A stretch of DNA of 64,000 nt from contig NZ_CP076547.1 of assembly GCF_018889995.1 (NCBI RefSeq), positions 1,488,001-1,552,000 of the forward strand. The letters are read 5' to 3'. Origin of the DNA: Subtercola sp. PAMC28395 (GTDB lineage: Bacteria; Actinomycetota; Actinomycetes; Actinomycetales; Microbacteriaceae). Made by a program: the position numbers and the translations under genes. Each line of letters starts with the position of its first letter. Position 1 is the stretch's first letter. Positions 51,684 to 62,958 of this stretch are shown one piece after another. A model generated the notes under the pieces. That model was not told where the DNA came from, did no database searches, and saw nothing but the letters and a program-made list of their open reading frames with translations.

Positions 51684-52233
51684 GTTCAGCTCTCCTATGT
51701 TGCCGACCGCAGGGCGGCCCGCGGTGACTGCGCGATGTGAAGTTTGTCGTTTGTCAGTTGTCTGCGTGCAACTTCAAGGCCCCGCCGAGCCGTTTCCTCT
51801 GGTCGTGAAGGCCGCCACCTTGCAGCCGACGCGATGGCACTTCTTTTATTGGACGTTTATGTCCCACCCCGCAAAGAATGAACCGCATTCCAAAAGCAAT
51901 TCGACGCGTTTCCCTGTTGCCTACTTTACGAGCACAGGTGGAGCATGCCCTGAAACTGATCGGTTGACTGCTTTAAAGCGCTACCGGCCCTAACTGCGTT
52001 CAATTGCTTGGCGCAAACGGAGTGGATCACGACGATTCCTAGCTCGTTCGCATACGACTGCTCGGTCGGCTTCTTCCGCACAACACCCGACGACACACCA
52101 CGCTCCGACCCTGTCATCACCCCATTGAAGCTGAGTAATGATTAATAGCCACGGATGTACTCCAACAGCGGAACGGCGACTGCTGCACTCCGAGCCCCCC
52201 CGGGGTGGCGAAATTACCCACTAACATCACATC
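51684..52233. other. Gene-poor region of the accessory island
   Basis: About 550 bases without a convincing gene and noticeably less GC-rich than the core. A 64-codon minus-strand frame at 51926-52120 (SYANELGIVVIHSVCAKQLN) has some coding look but no ribosome site and no upstream part; it may be a remnant. No repeat or hairpin of note was seen. Confidence 0.4.
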
Positions 52234-53331
52234 ATGGAGGGGAAATCGAGGCTGACGCGACGCGTGCTCTTCTTTGGCGCAGTAGCGACGCTCTTTGTGG
52301 TGCTTGCATACATTATTTGGGCTATCTCTTCAACATCTGCTGTATTCCAGAAGTCATCAGGCAACAAGACAACCGGTAGTCTCGTCGTGCTAGCGCTGCC
52401 TCAACAGTCAGGAGCCGCATGGGGCTGGGTCTACAGTGATGGGTCGTTGGACCCCGAACATACCGACACAGTCGTTCTCCGTTTCGCCGTTTCGACCACT
52501 ATTCCCTCCACAGGCACCGAAAGCTCTGCAGCCTTCGTTCTATCTGGACCGATAGCAAGAAATGTGGGAACTTGTTATGGGGACGGTCTGACCTGGTCTG
52601 AAAAGCTCAGTTCGTATTCCGCTCTAACAGACTTTCAGAAAGCAAGTGTGCTTGATTCCCTCCAATTCTCCTCGACCACTGGGCTGACAGACGATAGTGA
52701 GGACGGCCGAATAATGAGTGAGTCTGATGCGCGAAATCAGGCCGAAGGACGTTCTTATTCTGTTTTGGTTCCGACGGTGTACTTGCCCGATCAACGCACG
52801 TTTGTTGGCACCAGTGCCGTTGATGCGACCCAGTCAGTGAATCGAACCCTCAACTCTTTTGAGACTCAGTTCACTTGCAGTATCAAGCCGGAGGCGTTCT
52901 GGTCGTCACAAGGGGATCAGCAGATCTTCACCTTTCCTTCGTTGTTTACCGAAACCGGATTCAGTGGTGGGGACTCGTCGCTCTACATCGACCGCAAGAT
53001 AGTACTGAAGTATGACAGAGCAGATCCCTTACAGTTCTCGAGCCAGAAGCCCGACTACGGATCGACTGGCCTGACAACGTTTGAAGGGTCATGGGAAGCG
53101 TGGAACACGCAGCCATCTGCACCGCACGACAGGATGTCCCTCAACCAGTTCCAGGCCACCTACCAAAAAGCCGACGCTCAAAATCAGCGTGATCTCCAAC
53201 TCCTTTTCCTCGGTCTAGCGTTCGCGACATGCGCAACTTTGCTGATCGCTATCCTCAAGCATTTAGCCGACTGGACGAGCGATCGTGTCGTTTCTTGGTG
53301 GCCGCAAGCCCGCAAAGGCAAAGACGGCTGA
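52234..53331 (+). CDS. Membrane-anchored protein of unknown family, copy 1
   Basis: A 365-residue protein with an N-terminal helix (VLFFGAVATLFVVLAYIIW) and a C-terminal one (LLFLGLAFATCATLLIAIL), leaving about 290 residues between, probably extracytoplasmic. Two Cys in the middle (NVGTCYGDGL and ETQFTCSIKP) are matched in the next gene, suggesting a conserved disulfide. I recognise no known family. The downstream neighbour is a paralogue with the same plan and overlaps it by one base, so the two proteins probably form a complex. Codon use is less GC-biased than in the core genome. Confidence 0.7.
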   Translation: MEGKSRLTRRVLFFGAVATLFVVLAYIIWAISSTSAVFQKSSGNKTTGSLVVLALPQQSGAAWGWVYSDGSLDPEHTDTVVLRFAVSTTIPSTGTESSAAFVLSGPIARNVGTCYGDGLTWSEKLSSYSALTDFQKASVLDSLQFSSTTGLTDDSEDGRIMSESDARNQAEGRSYSVLVPTVYLPDQRTFVGTSAVDATQSVNRTLNSFETQFTCSIKPEAFWSSQGDQQIFTFPSLFTETGFSGGDSSLYIDRKIVLKYDRADPLQFSSQKPDYGSTGLTTFEGSWEAWNTQPSAPHDRMSLNQFQATYQKADAQNQRDLQLLFLGLAFATCATLLIAILKHLADWTSDRVVSWWPQARKGKDG

Positions 53332-54476
53332 TGAAACCTTGGGTGCGCCTTATTGGTGCGGCGATCCTGATCGCGATAATCTGCCTTGCGTTTGTTGCTC
53401 CGGGCCTTGCCGCGCTTTCAGTTCCGCCAAGCTCAACCCAGCTGAGCTCAGAATTTGTAGCGTTTGCCCAAAACGATCCCGCCACCGCGCTCGCTACAAC
53501 GACCAAAATGCTCAATGTCGATCCGGCCGCGACGGATCTACCTCGTATATTTTTCGGAATGAGCTATGGTCACGCGTCTCAGAAAGACGTCGCACTTCAG
53601 ACGCCCGATCTACAGACGAGAAGCCTACATTCTCAGCCAATAGACCAAACCGGCTTGACCAAAGATCCAGCGGGAGTGTCGGTAGTTCTAAGCGGAGCGA
53701 TCGCGGAGTCGCTTCAATCGTGTGACGACCTATCGGTGCGGGTCACCCGAAATCTGTCATACGAAGATCTGAGCACCGCTGAACAGCGTGGAGCAGTCGT
53801 GTCTTTGACGAGCATCTCAAACACTGCGGGTAGCCCGAGCGAAAGCCAGCCTGCTCCCAATCTTCAGGCGGATCAGCTCACTCAAACGCCGGCTGACCAG
53901 GCGAGTGCGCTCAAATACACCGTGCTTCAGCCGAGCGTGTTCAAGGCTTATCGGTGGAGCTGGAACCTAACGAAAGATAGTGGGGATCGATATTACGACG
54001 GATACTTCGCTTCATTCACCTGCACGTTTGCAAAGGTCGGGCTCTGGCAGCCGGGAGCCGGTTTCAACGCTTTCGACTATCCAATGCAAACGGCTGTCAG
54101 TCCAGGCGACGGTACCAGTGCATCAGTAGTTAGTGATTGGCGGTCGGTAGAAAGTGTTGACCCAGTCTTGGACCGACTAACTCAGGCGCAAGGAGATGCC
54201 GTAACTCAAGCATCTGGCAATCTGCAGTACAGTTCAAGTCTTCAGTCCTGGGACGTCCAGCGCCCAGAGGTTTCAACTCAACCTTTAGCTCTTCAATATG
54301 TTGATAGTGCGGGACAGGCAACACGAGAGTTGCAGATATTTGTCGGCGGCATCGCGATTACGGTCGCCGGAGCCTTGGGGATCTCGTTCTTCAAGACCCT
54401 GGCGGTTGAGATTACTGAACTGTACGAGAAGCGTAAGTCCCGGTTGAGCAAATTGAATGACTCTAAAGCGGACTGA
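53331..54476 (+). CDS. Membrane-anchored protein of unknown family, copy 2
   Basis: A 381-residue paralogue of the preceding gene. N-terminal helix IGAAILIAIICLAFVAPGLA and C-terminal helix near IFVGGIAITVAGALGISFF, followed by a short charged cytoplasmic tail (ELYEKRKSRLSKLND). Shared landmarks: VVLSGAIAESLQSCDDLSV against FVLSGPIARNVGTCYGDGL, and ASFTCTFAKVGLW against TQFTCSIKPEAFW, plus the RELQ/RDLQ motif before the last helix. ATG overlaps the TGA of copy 1. Function unknown; a heteromeric surface complex is an inference. Confidence 0.7.
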   Translation: MKPWVRLIGAAILIAIICLAFVAPGLAALSVPPSSTQLSSEFVAFAQNDPATALATTTKMLNVDPAATDLPRIFFGMSYGHASQKDVALQTPDLQTRSLHSQPIDQTGLTKDPAGVSVVLSGAIAESLQSCDDLSVRVTRNLSYEDLSTAEQRGAVVSLTSISNTAGSPSESQPAPNLQADQLTQTPADQASALKYTVLQPSVFKAYRWSWNLTKDSGDRYYDGYFASFTCTFAKVGLWQPGAGFNAFDYPMQTAVSPGDGTSASVVSDWRSVESVDPVLDRLTQAQGDAVTQASGNLQYSSSLQSWDVQRPEVSTQPLALQYVDSAGQATRELQIFVGGIAITVAGALGISFFKTLAVEITELYEKRKSRLSKLNDSKAD

Positions 54477-54585
54477 GCAGCGACAAACCTTGACGCCCGC
54501 TTTCAGAGCGCAATGTCTTCAGCTTCTCTATATGGGAGTCAATGCGCGAGACTAGAAATTTGCAACGATTCGAACGGAGGAAGCT

Positions 54586-54968
54586 TTGAAAGCGATGGTG
54601 GCGGCTCGACAAGTTGCAGACGCTATTTCGATCGGAGATGTTTCCTCCAGCCAACACTGCCTTGCAGCATTCTCCAATGAACTCCGCGCGGTTGGCCCCG
54701 ATTTCGATTTCATCGATGAAGTAACGCGTGACGAGCCCGAGTTTACCGGCGACGATTTGTTCGATGCGGGGCTTGCGCCTACTCCGAGATCTATCGGCAA
54801 CTTGTCGGACTGCCAATCCTGGATTGGATGCTCATGCCAGCCCGGTACGTGGAAATACCGGATTCGGTCGTCATCACTATCGAAGGTGTACCCATCCTTC
54901 ATCCGACGCTGATTGAACACGGTGTCATCCTCGATTTAGTTGGCGACGGGCTTCGTCTCGGAGCTTGA
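54586..54968 (+). pseudogene. Unknown gene with a single-base frameshift
   Basis: GGAGG precedes a TTG start at 54586. Frame 1 reads well to about 54775 (ISIGDVSSSQHCLAAFSNEL ... EPEFTGDDLFDAGL). From about 54777 a second frame continues the coding look to a TGA at 54966: AYSEIYRQLVGLPILDWMLM, then EIPDSVVITIEGVPILHPTL and ILDLVGDGLRLGA. Inserting one base near 54774 would join them into one protein of about 127 residues. Either a real inactivating mutation or a sequencing error. No family recognised. Confidence 0.55.
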
Positions 54969-55242
54969 GCCTTTCGCTGCAGCCCACCCGTTCGGCTGCA
55001 GGTCCTGTCCAAGTTGATGAGCGGCCGCTCGATAGCGCAGAACTTCATCCCAAGGCATCGCTCTGATGTGGCCGTCGATCACCCCGATGCCCCTGTCCTC
55101 GATCGCTCCGTTGTATGAACGCCTCAGCCGGGTCGTGCCCTCGAAGATAGGAAGGCGGGCGCTTGGTCCTTGTCAGCGACGGTTGAAATGTAGGCCAGGA
55201 TCGACGGTCGAAAACTAGGCCACCCGAGGAACGATTGATTGG

Positions 55243-57248
<2,006 letters not shown>

Positions 57249-57311
57249 CAACACACACGTGGCCGACTTTTACACCGTCGAAAATGGCCCACTCTTAGAC
57301 CGTCGCTGACA

Positions 57312-57757
57312 GTCCTCGCCCTCCGAAAATGCCTGCGATCCGGCGTCCATAAAAGGAAGTCATTCAGCATGCACTGAAGGCGGACTGGGCGCCCGTGGCA
57401 GATGCTCCTCGCGATCGCTGCGTCCACGTCTGCCGCGAATTGGGCGACGGGCTCTCTTTTGCTGTTTTCTGGCCCGTCGGGGAAGAAGACTTCCGGCATC
57501 TCGGCGCACGCCAAAGGCGCGTCTAACGGCATAGGGGCTCCCTGTAACTCGACTCGGAGAATCCAGTAGATGAACAGTTCCATTGATTCGCCTCGGAGTT
57601 CAACAGCCGAGAGCCCCCGGTCAAACGGTGCGAGATGTTCTGGCATCGTTCGCTCCTCAATGAGTATCTCGGCCATGACGTCTGCCCAGATGCCGTACTC
57701 GGCTTCCGCGAACTTCTCGACCTCTTTGCGATGACGCCTTGCGATTTGAATTGTCAT
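57312..57757 (-). pseudogene. Unknown gene truncated by IS21
   Basis: Starts MTIQIARRHRKEVEKFAEAE, followed by ADVMAEILIEERTMPEHLAP and SMELFIYWILRVELQGAPMP; coding quality is good to about codon 130 (VQLCMLNDF-like). The frame then runs into the IS21 element and stops at 57182 inside it, giving an artificial fusion tail. Read across an excised IS, this frame would stop at 55045 with poor coding look, so the true C-terminus may be the overlapping frame described for 54936-57363. No family recognised. Last gene of the minus-strand operon starting near 60300. Confidence 0.5.
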
Positions 57758-57799
57758 GATTGGTTTTCCCGTCCAATGATGTGTACAGATAATTGGCTT

Positions 57800-57828
57800 A
57801 CACCGCGAAGGCTCAGCCCTCGCGGTGT
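57800..57828. terminator. Hairpin between the NERD-like gene and the truncated gene
   Basis: ACACCGCGAAGG (57800-57811) pairs with 57817-57828 at 11 of 12 positions around a 5-nt loop. No T-run on the minus strand; it may partly end the operon. Confidence 0.4.
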
Positions 57829-57911
57829 TTCAGACTCGTGAGTGCTTCAACGGCTCACTTCGACGTGTGCTTCTTGTCGCTGCCCACTAGCCGCTCAATC
57901 AGCCAGTAGCT

Positions 57912-58388
57912 CTAGAGCTGAGTCACGGAGAAGATCGGCAGCACCGGTCCCGGCCAGAAGAGAAGATTCACGAAGAGTCGTTCTGGTTGCCTCGGCATGG
58001 GAGCAAATACGACGCCGGCATGGATTACGAGATCGGGTAGTAGGGCGCGGGGCGTGTTGAGCGCGAGCACCATGTTGCGGCTGAGCTCCCACATGCCGTC
58101 TTTGAGGAGCGGCACAAGATCTCGCCGCGGGTAGATCGGACGTGGCCACCACGGGATCGAACAGTAGAAAGCACTACGCCAGTACTTGATATCCAAAATG
58201 ACGAGGCGATCGCCGTTGAGTAGAAACAGATCGACGTCCCCCGCGAACCCTGGAATGGATAGCGAGGTGAACACTTCATATCTGTCACCAAAGCGCCTGC
58301 GGATGCGATCGACATAGATTCGTTCGCCCACGCTGCCTTGCTCACCCTTCGCTCCGAATCGGTCGAGGTGCTCGCGGGGATCGGTCAT
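57912..58388 (-). CDS. NERD-domain nuclease-like protein
   Basis: A 158-residue protein with the layout of a NERD (nuclease-related) domain, a PD-(D/E)xK relative. The N-terminal EQGSVGERIYVDRIRRRFG supplies the GE motif (Glu22); FAGDVDLFLLNGDRL gives Asp51/Asp53, and VILDIKYWRS gives the D-x-K pair (Asp66, Lys68). NERD proteins often appear alone or attached to helicases and kinases in mobile and defence regions. No helicase is fused here. The ATG overlaps the stop of the preceding gene (ATGA), so they are coupled. DNA or RNA cleavage is inferred, not shown. Confidence 0.7.
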   Translation of the reverse strand: MTDPREHLDRFGAKGEQGSVGERIYVDRIRRRFGDRYEVFTSLSIPGFAGDVDLFLLNGDRLVILDIKYWRSAFYCSIPWWPRPIYPRRDLVPLLKDGMWELSRNMVLALNTPRALLPDLVIHAGVVFAPMPRQPERLFVNLLFWPGPVLPIFSVTQL

Positions 58389-58711
58389 ATCGCCAACACC
58401 TCGGCCCCGGCAGTCGTCTTGGAATCGATTGACACCGCAAGTGACGTTGCGCTACGTATGAGCTGATCTTCGAAATCCTTGGTCGGGAAGGTGCCCATCA
58501 TCAAGCAGGGGATGTCAACCAAATCGCCAAGGCAAATGCTGACCCCGGCCCTAAGCAACTCATGGGTGTTGAGAGTTTCGGAATCGGACGAGCCGCTCAG
58601 TATGGTTGCCATTGCGGTGGTCAGCGAGATCGCCGAGTCGAGGCACGGCTCCGTTCTCGGCGGAAAGCTGTGTTGCTCGAATTGGTCATTGAGTTCACAT
58701 CGGCGATTCAT
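58385..58711 (-). CDS. Unknown protein, 108 residues
   Basis: Starts MNRRCELNDQFEQHSFPPRT and ends IDSKTTAGAEVLAI. The middle (LLRAGVSICLGDLVDIPCLM) looks like a small mixed alpha/beta domain. No signal peptide or membrane helix. Its TGA overlaps the ATG of the NERD-like gene, which implies joint translation and perhaps a functional link. I see no good ribosome site, and the start may be wrong. No family recognised. Confidence 0.5.
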   Translation of the reverse strand: MNRRCELNDQFEQHSFPPRTEPCLDSAISLTTAMATILSGSSDSETLNTHELLRAGVSICLGDLVDIPCLMMGTFPTKDFEDQLIRSATSLAVSIDSKTTAGAEVLAI

Positions 58712-58807
58712 TAATTGGCGCCTGATCAGGTATTACGTGGACCAGCTAGCGCGAGTGTACGACTAGAAATCTCTGCCTGATGAAGCTCTGAAGAATCGTG
58801 TGTGCGT

Positions 58808-59044
58808 CTAGACGACTGCTAGGTGCCGCGTATATTCGACGTTGCTTTCCTGCTGCTGGAGTAACAGAGCAAACGTTCCGTCTGCTTCTCCGTACATGAT
58901 GAAACGCGCCGCGTCCGAAGCAAACTTGGGACTATGGCGCCGATTCTCGATCCGCTTACGCAGCATCTGTTCGCCGTATTGGAAGAACACTTGACCCGGA
59001 TTCTCGCCCGCGATGTAACTGCGGAACTTCGGTACCCAGCTCAT
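58808..59044 (-). CDS. Unknown protein, 78 residues
   Basis: Starts MSWVPKFRSYIAGENPGQVF and continues FQYGEQMLRKRIENRRHSPK, ending in a Gln-rich segment (LLLQQQESNVEYTRHLAVV). Basic and probably soluble. It lies 36 bp after the 153-residue gene and 96 bp before the next in the same direction. No family recognised. Confidence 0.5.
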   Translation of the reverse strand: MSWVPKFRSYIAGENPGQVFFQYGEQMLRKRIENRRHSPKFASDAARFIMYGEADGTFALLLQQQESNVEYTRHLAVV

Positions 59045-59080
59045 AAGCGTCTCTGTTGCGTCTTCGAATTCGGTCTCACT

Positions 59081-59542
59081 TCAGTCGACACGAGCGGGTG
59101 CGGGAATTCGAAGTTCGCCGTACCTCCTGGTGGTCGGGTTGTAGATCAGATCTGCCAGGACCGCGTTCGCCGCATGCTTGTGTCGTCGCGCCGCGGCGAA
59201 CTTGTCTCTCTGCTGAGCAGCTACCGCCGAGCGTTTTGAGTTCGTGCTCTCAGCCGCATCGTGAGGAGAGATGAGACAACCGGTCGCTTTATCGCGCCTT
59301 GCGTGGCGCTCATCGACGGTTAGGTGGTCGAGTACCTGAACGAGTGATTGCACGGGCACACCCATCTCTCGAAGTTCATCCGTAGCGCGCACGACTTCGC
59401 TCCAAAGCTGCCTACGACACTTGATCTCCACCGCGAGTGAAATGTCAAACACGTTCGCCGAGATCTGCGCCGACTCCACAATGGCATTCGCAACATGGCT
59501 GCTCGTGAATAGCGCACTCTTCCACCAGATCGGATGTGTCAC
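59081..59542 (-). CDS. Unknown protein, 153 residues
   Basis: Starts MTHPIWWKSALFTSSHVANA. The segment VFDISLAVEIKCRRQLWSEV has an E-x-K within a predicted strand, loosely like a nuclease motif, followed by a helical part (VVRATDELREMGVPVQSLVQ) and a basic C-terminus (KFAAARRHKHAANAVLADLI). The E-x-K hint alone does not establish nuclease function. It follows the winged-helix gene by 27 bp. Confidence 0.5.
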   Translation of the reverse strand: MTHPIWWKSALFTSSHVANAIVESAQISANVFDISLAVEIKCRRQLWSEVVRATDELREMGVPVQSLVQVLDHLTVDERHARRDKATGCLISPHDAAESTNSKRSAVAAQQRDKFAAARRHKHAANAVLADLIYNPTTRRYGELRIPAPARVD

Positions 59543-59569
59543 GCTTTGGACGAACAGGCCCAGCGAGTC

Positions 59570-60328
59570 TCAGCTGCTCACACCTGCATTTTCATCGGCC
59601 CTTATGTTATCTCCCTTGGATGAGTCTCCATAAAACTGTTCGACACTCCAGGAGAACCGCTCAACGGAACCGATGCGACTATCCGCGGGTTTTGTCAGTC
59701 TGTACATGGAAGTCACGCCACCACAGCCCTGACGATTGTCCAGTCGGACGATGAGCGACTGGCTCTCGAGAAACCTGAGAGCATCGAGGACCGTGTTGTT
59801 TCGCCAGCCGAGCCTCGCAGCAATGTCAGCTTGAGAGATCATGCCGCTATCGCGACCTTCACCACGTTCGGTAAGGATCAAGCCGAGAGTGACGAGCGCT
59901 GCTCGCGCATAAGTATTCGTCCGAACGTTGAGGGACTTGCCTTGGGGAGAGTTTGGAAACGGCAAGAGGAGACCGGCGTAGATCCTCTTCACGATCCCGA
60001 TGTTCGAGTCACGCACGCTCGCGCCCAGCTTTGAAGAGTGAATGCGATAGGCCTTCGCCTTGCCCTCGATCTCCCTCCGTTTCGTCACGCTGCCGAGAAG
60101 TATGTGCATGTCGCTATGGAACCGCTTCGGGTCTCCGTGGGTCGGACATTGCGACCCCACTCCGAATTCCTGCGGATTCATACCGACATCGCTCGTTGCG
60201 GTTCGCTCCGCGATGTGGCGCCCGATGAAGTTCCGGACCGAATTCGGATCCAATCCCAATCGGAACCCCTTGTGCCTCATCGAGAGTGCGGCCGGATATG
60301 ACCTTGTTCCCTGAACCCTCGACCACAC
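59570..60328 (-). CDS. Winged-helix DNA-binding protein, start uncertain
   Basis: Up to 252 residues; internal ATGs at 60280 and 60109 would give 236 or 179. The C-terminal half contains a convincing winged helix: MISQADIAARLGWRNNTVLD followed by ALRFLESQSLIVRLDNRQGC and GGVTSMYRLTKPAD. Before it lies a helical segment (TYARAALVTLGLILTERGEG). The N-terminal 70 residues have weak coding look. As first gene of the minus-strand operon it may regulate the NERD-containing cluster. Confidence 0.55.
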   Translation of the reverse strand: MWSRVQGTRSYPAALSMRHKGFRLGLDPNSVRNFIGRHIAERTATSDVGMNPQEFGVGSQCPTHGDPKRFHSDMHILLGSVTKRREIEGKAKAYRIHSSKLGASVRDSNIGIVKRIYAGLLLPFPNSPQGKSLNVRTNTYARAALVTLGLILTERGEGRDSGMISQADIAARLGWRNNTVLDALRFLESQSLIVRLDNRQGCGGVTSMYRLTKPADSRIGSVERFSWSVEQFYGDSSKGDNIRADENAGVSS

Positions 60329-60629
60329 CGTCCAGAGTTCGGCACTCGAATCGAGGCCGGGTATTTCGGCGGTCGACGTCGACGGAACGGTCTTCCGGCC
60401 TGGACAGGCCTACTGGATTGCTGCGAGTGCGGATAGCTCGGCTCAGCATTATGTCGCGGTCGTCAAACTGGACTCTGGCCTCATTATGATTCGGAGCGAC
60501 TCGGCACCAGCCGTCGACTGTAGTTCGGCACCAGGTGAACTGGAAGCCGAATCGATGGCAAGGTGTCTTCGATCCGTGACAGACGACTCTGAGCTTCGAT
60601 CTTCGACCCCGCAATGGTTTCAGTTCTGA
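60313..60629 (+). pseudogene. 5'-truncated gene remnant
   Basis: An open plus-strand frame begins right after a TGA and has no ATG, GTG or TTG in its first half, yet reads like protein: VQSSALESRPGISAVDVDGT, then VFRPGQAYWIAASADSSAQH and YVAVVKLDSGLIMIRSD, ending TPQWFQF at a TGA at 60627-60629. I take it as the C-terminal end of a gene whose front part was lost. No family recognised. The minus-strand frame 60114-60647 over it is a shadow. Confidence 0.4.
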
Positions 60630-61546
60630 TGAACTGTGCCGACTCAACTGTTCATCAGAAACATGACTTTATCGAGTGACGGTGACCGTTGTGGGGTCGG
60701 CGCCGGTCATTTTGAGCATGTGGTTTACGTAGGCAACTTGTCCGGGTGAACAGTGAACAATGACGCGGGAGTTGGCTTCGGCCGCTTTTTCAATCGCTTG
60801 AGACAGTGATCCACGATCAGACATGATCATGTTACCTATCACCTTAACGTGCACCGTCGCACACGAATCGAGTTCGAGCAGCTGGCTGTCGCTAAGCCGA
60901 ATAGCCCCTCCGACCGTGACGACGCATGGATCCCCCTCGGCAACCCGCAGGCCCGTTACCATGAAGCCGGCACCCTCCGGGTTGCTGCGCGCGTTTACGG
61001 TGACATAGTGTGCATGGGATCCACGGATAATGTCGAGACTGAAGGCAGCTCCACCGGGTACGGTTGCTTGCTCGAGGTTGCTGATCGTAAAGTTATCGCC
61101 AATCACAGTCAATTCGAGCGAATTGGCATTGGCGGCGACACGAGCGCTAGTGGCTTGGCCGTGCATGAGGCCGTTTTGAATCAGTTCGATAAACCATACG
61201 GCCGCCGCATAAGAAGTCTCGTCTGACCAGATTTCGCCCGCGCCCGAATCTTGGAGAAAGTTGATGACAGTATCCCGGTCCTCCGATGTCAGCGTGTAGC
61301 GACCATGCTCGGTCTTGATCAACTCTGGCGCCCGCAGCTCGCAGACCATTGGGATGAGTTCGAAGCCTCGCTGCTCCGGAGTGCCAGCCAGAGCTATTTC
61401 CTGGCGATCGTCAGCTCGTTTCTTGTAGGACTCGAGGGTCTCCACCGTGAAGCGACCATCGTCCTTGTCCACTAACGCTGCATGGGTGCCGCACATCCAT
61501 ACGCCGTTCTTCGCTGACTCTCGATAGGCATCCGGGATACCGCGCT

Positions 61547-62958
61547 AGTAGTGCCCCTTAGAGTGGTGTAGCCCCGGTGGCTTGGCCCCGTCTTGGACGT
61601 GGGCGCGGTCACCGTGGTGTTCCTTCGAGAAGTCTCTAACCTCCACTCGAAAGGCATCATCACGATGACCGCTCCACATATTGTCGACCCTTATGGCCTG
61701 CTCCGCGAAGCCCTCGGCGACGCGTCTCCGGATCTGCTGCGCAGCCTGCTGCAAACCATGATCAATGCCCTCCTCTCCGCCGACGCCGATGCTGTGGTTG
61801 GTGCGGAATGGGGCAAACCCTCGCCCGACCGTACCGCGCAACGCAACGGGTACCGGCACCGCGACCTCGATACCCGTGTTGGCACGATCGATGTCGCTGT
61901 TCCGAAGCTCCGTTCGGGCACGTATTTCCCGGAATGGCTGCTCGAAAGACGCAAACGCGCCGAGGCGGCGATGATCACCGTGATCGCGGACTGCTACCTC
62001 GCCGGCGTCAGTACCCGCCGGATGGACAAACTCGTGAAAACCTTAGGGATTCACTCGTTGTCGAAGTCACAGGTGTCAAGGATGGCAGCCGACCTCGATG
62101 AACATGTCGCCCAGTTCCGGCACCGACCGCTCGGCGACGCGGGCCCGTTCACGTTCGTCGCCGCCGACGCGCTGACGATGAAGGTCCGTGAGGGTGGCCG
62201 GGTCATCAACGCCGTCGTTCTCGTCGCTACCGGTGTGAACGCTGACGGACGCCGCGAGGTCCTCGGCCTGCGAGTTGCGACGTCAGAGACCGGTGCGGCG
62301 TGGAACAGCTTCTTCGCCGACCTCACAGCCCGCGGCCTTACCGGCGTGCGGCTGGTGACCTCCGACGCGCACCAGGGCCTGGTCGAAGCGATCGCTGCGA
62401 ACCTGCCAGGAGCTGCGTGGCAACGCTGCCGCACCCACTACGCAGCGAACCTGATGAGTGTGTGCCCGAAGAGCATCTGGCCGGCAGTGAAAGCGATGCT
62501 CCACAGCGTCTATGACCAGCCCGACGCGGACGCCGTGCACGCCCAATACGACAGGCTCTTGGACTACGTCGAAGAGAAACTCCCCGCAGCGTTTGAGCAC
62601 CTTGATGCCGCCAGGGTTGACATCCTCGCGTTTACGACGTTCCCCGACGGGCTCTGGCAGCAGGTCTGGTCCAATAATCCGAACGAGCGCCTGAATCGGG
62701 AGATCCGGCGCCGTACCGACAGCGTCGGGATCTTCCCCAACCGCGACGCGATCACCCGACTCGTCGGAGCCGTCCTCGCCGAACAAACCGACGAATGGGC
62801 CGAAGGACGCCGCTACCTCGGCATCGACATCCTCACCAAAGCCCGCCTCACCCTCCTACCCAACACCAGAACCGAGGTGACCGAACCAGCACTCCAACTC
62901 AGCGCCTAACCAACCAAAACGAAGGAAAACCGGCTACACCACTACCCGGGGCTTGAGC
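61547..62958 (+). mobile_element. IS256-family insertion sequence, complete
   Basis: A 1412-bp element flanked by the 8-bp direct repeat ACCGCGCT (61539-61546 and 62959-62966). The 27-bp terminal inverted repeats are imperfect, sharing GCCCC and AGTGGTGTAGCC. It carries one intact transposase gene. Insertion splits the HNH-GHKL gene. Confidence 0.92.
61665..62909 (+). CDS. IS256 family (mutator type) transposase
   Basis: A 414-residue DDE transposase. Catalytic residues are in TFVAADALTMKVREG (first Asp), VRLVTSDAHQGLVEAI (second Asp) and WSNNPNERLNREIRRRT (Glu), the last being the diagnostic mutator-family motif. The N-terminal helical DNA-binding part includes TMINALLSADADAVVGAEWG. ATG at 61665 is preceded by GAAAGG; the longer frame from 61593 lies in the terminal region. 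Confidence 0.95.
   Translation: MTAPHIVDPYGLLREALGDASPDLLRSLLQTMINALLSADADAVVGAEWGKPSPDRTAQRNGYRHRDLDTRVGTIDVAVPKLRSGTYFPEWLLERRKRAEAAMITVIADCYLAGVSTRRMDKLVKTLGIHSLSKSQVSRMAADLDEHVAQFRHRPLGDAGPFTFVAADALTMKVREGGRVINAVVLVATGVNADGRREVLGLRVATSETGAAWNSFFADLTARGLTGVRLVTSDAHQGLVEAIAANLPGAAWQRCRTHYAANLMSVCPKSIWPAVKAMLHSVYDQPDADAVHAQYDRLLDYVEEKLPAAFEHLDAARVDILAFTTFPDGLWQQVWSNNPNERLNREIRRRTDSVGIFPNRDAITRLVGAVLAEQTDEWAEGRRYLGIDILTKARLTLLPNTRTEVTEPALQLSA

Noticed and set aside
51616..51993. 125-codon plus-strand frame
   Set aside because: Overlaps the better supported 42-codon minus-strand gene; no ribosome site and poor coding look.
60114..60647. 177-codon minus-strand frame
   Set aside because: Arg/Ser-rich, no domain, opposite to a better plus-strand remnant.
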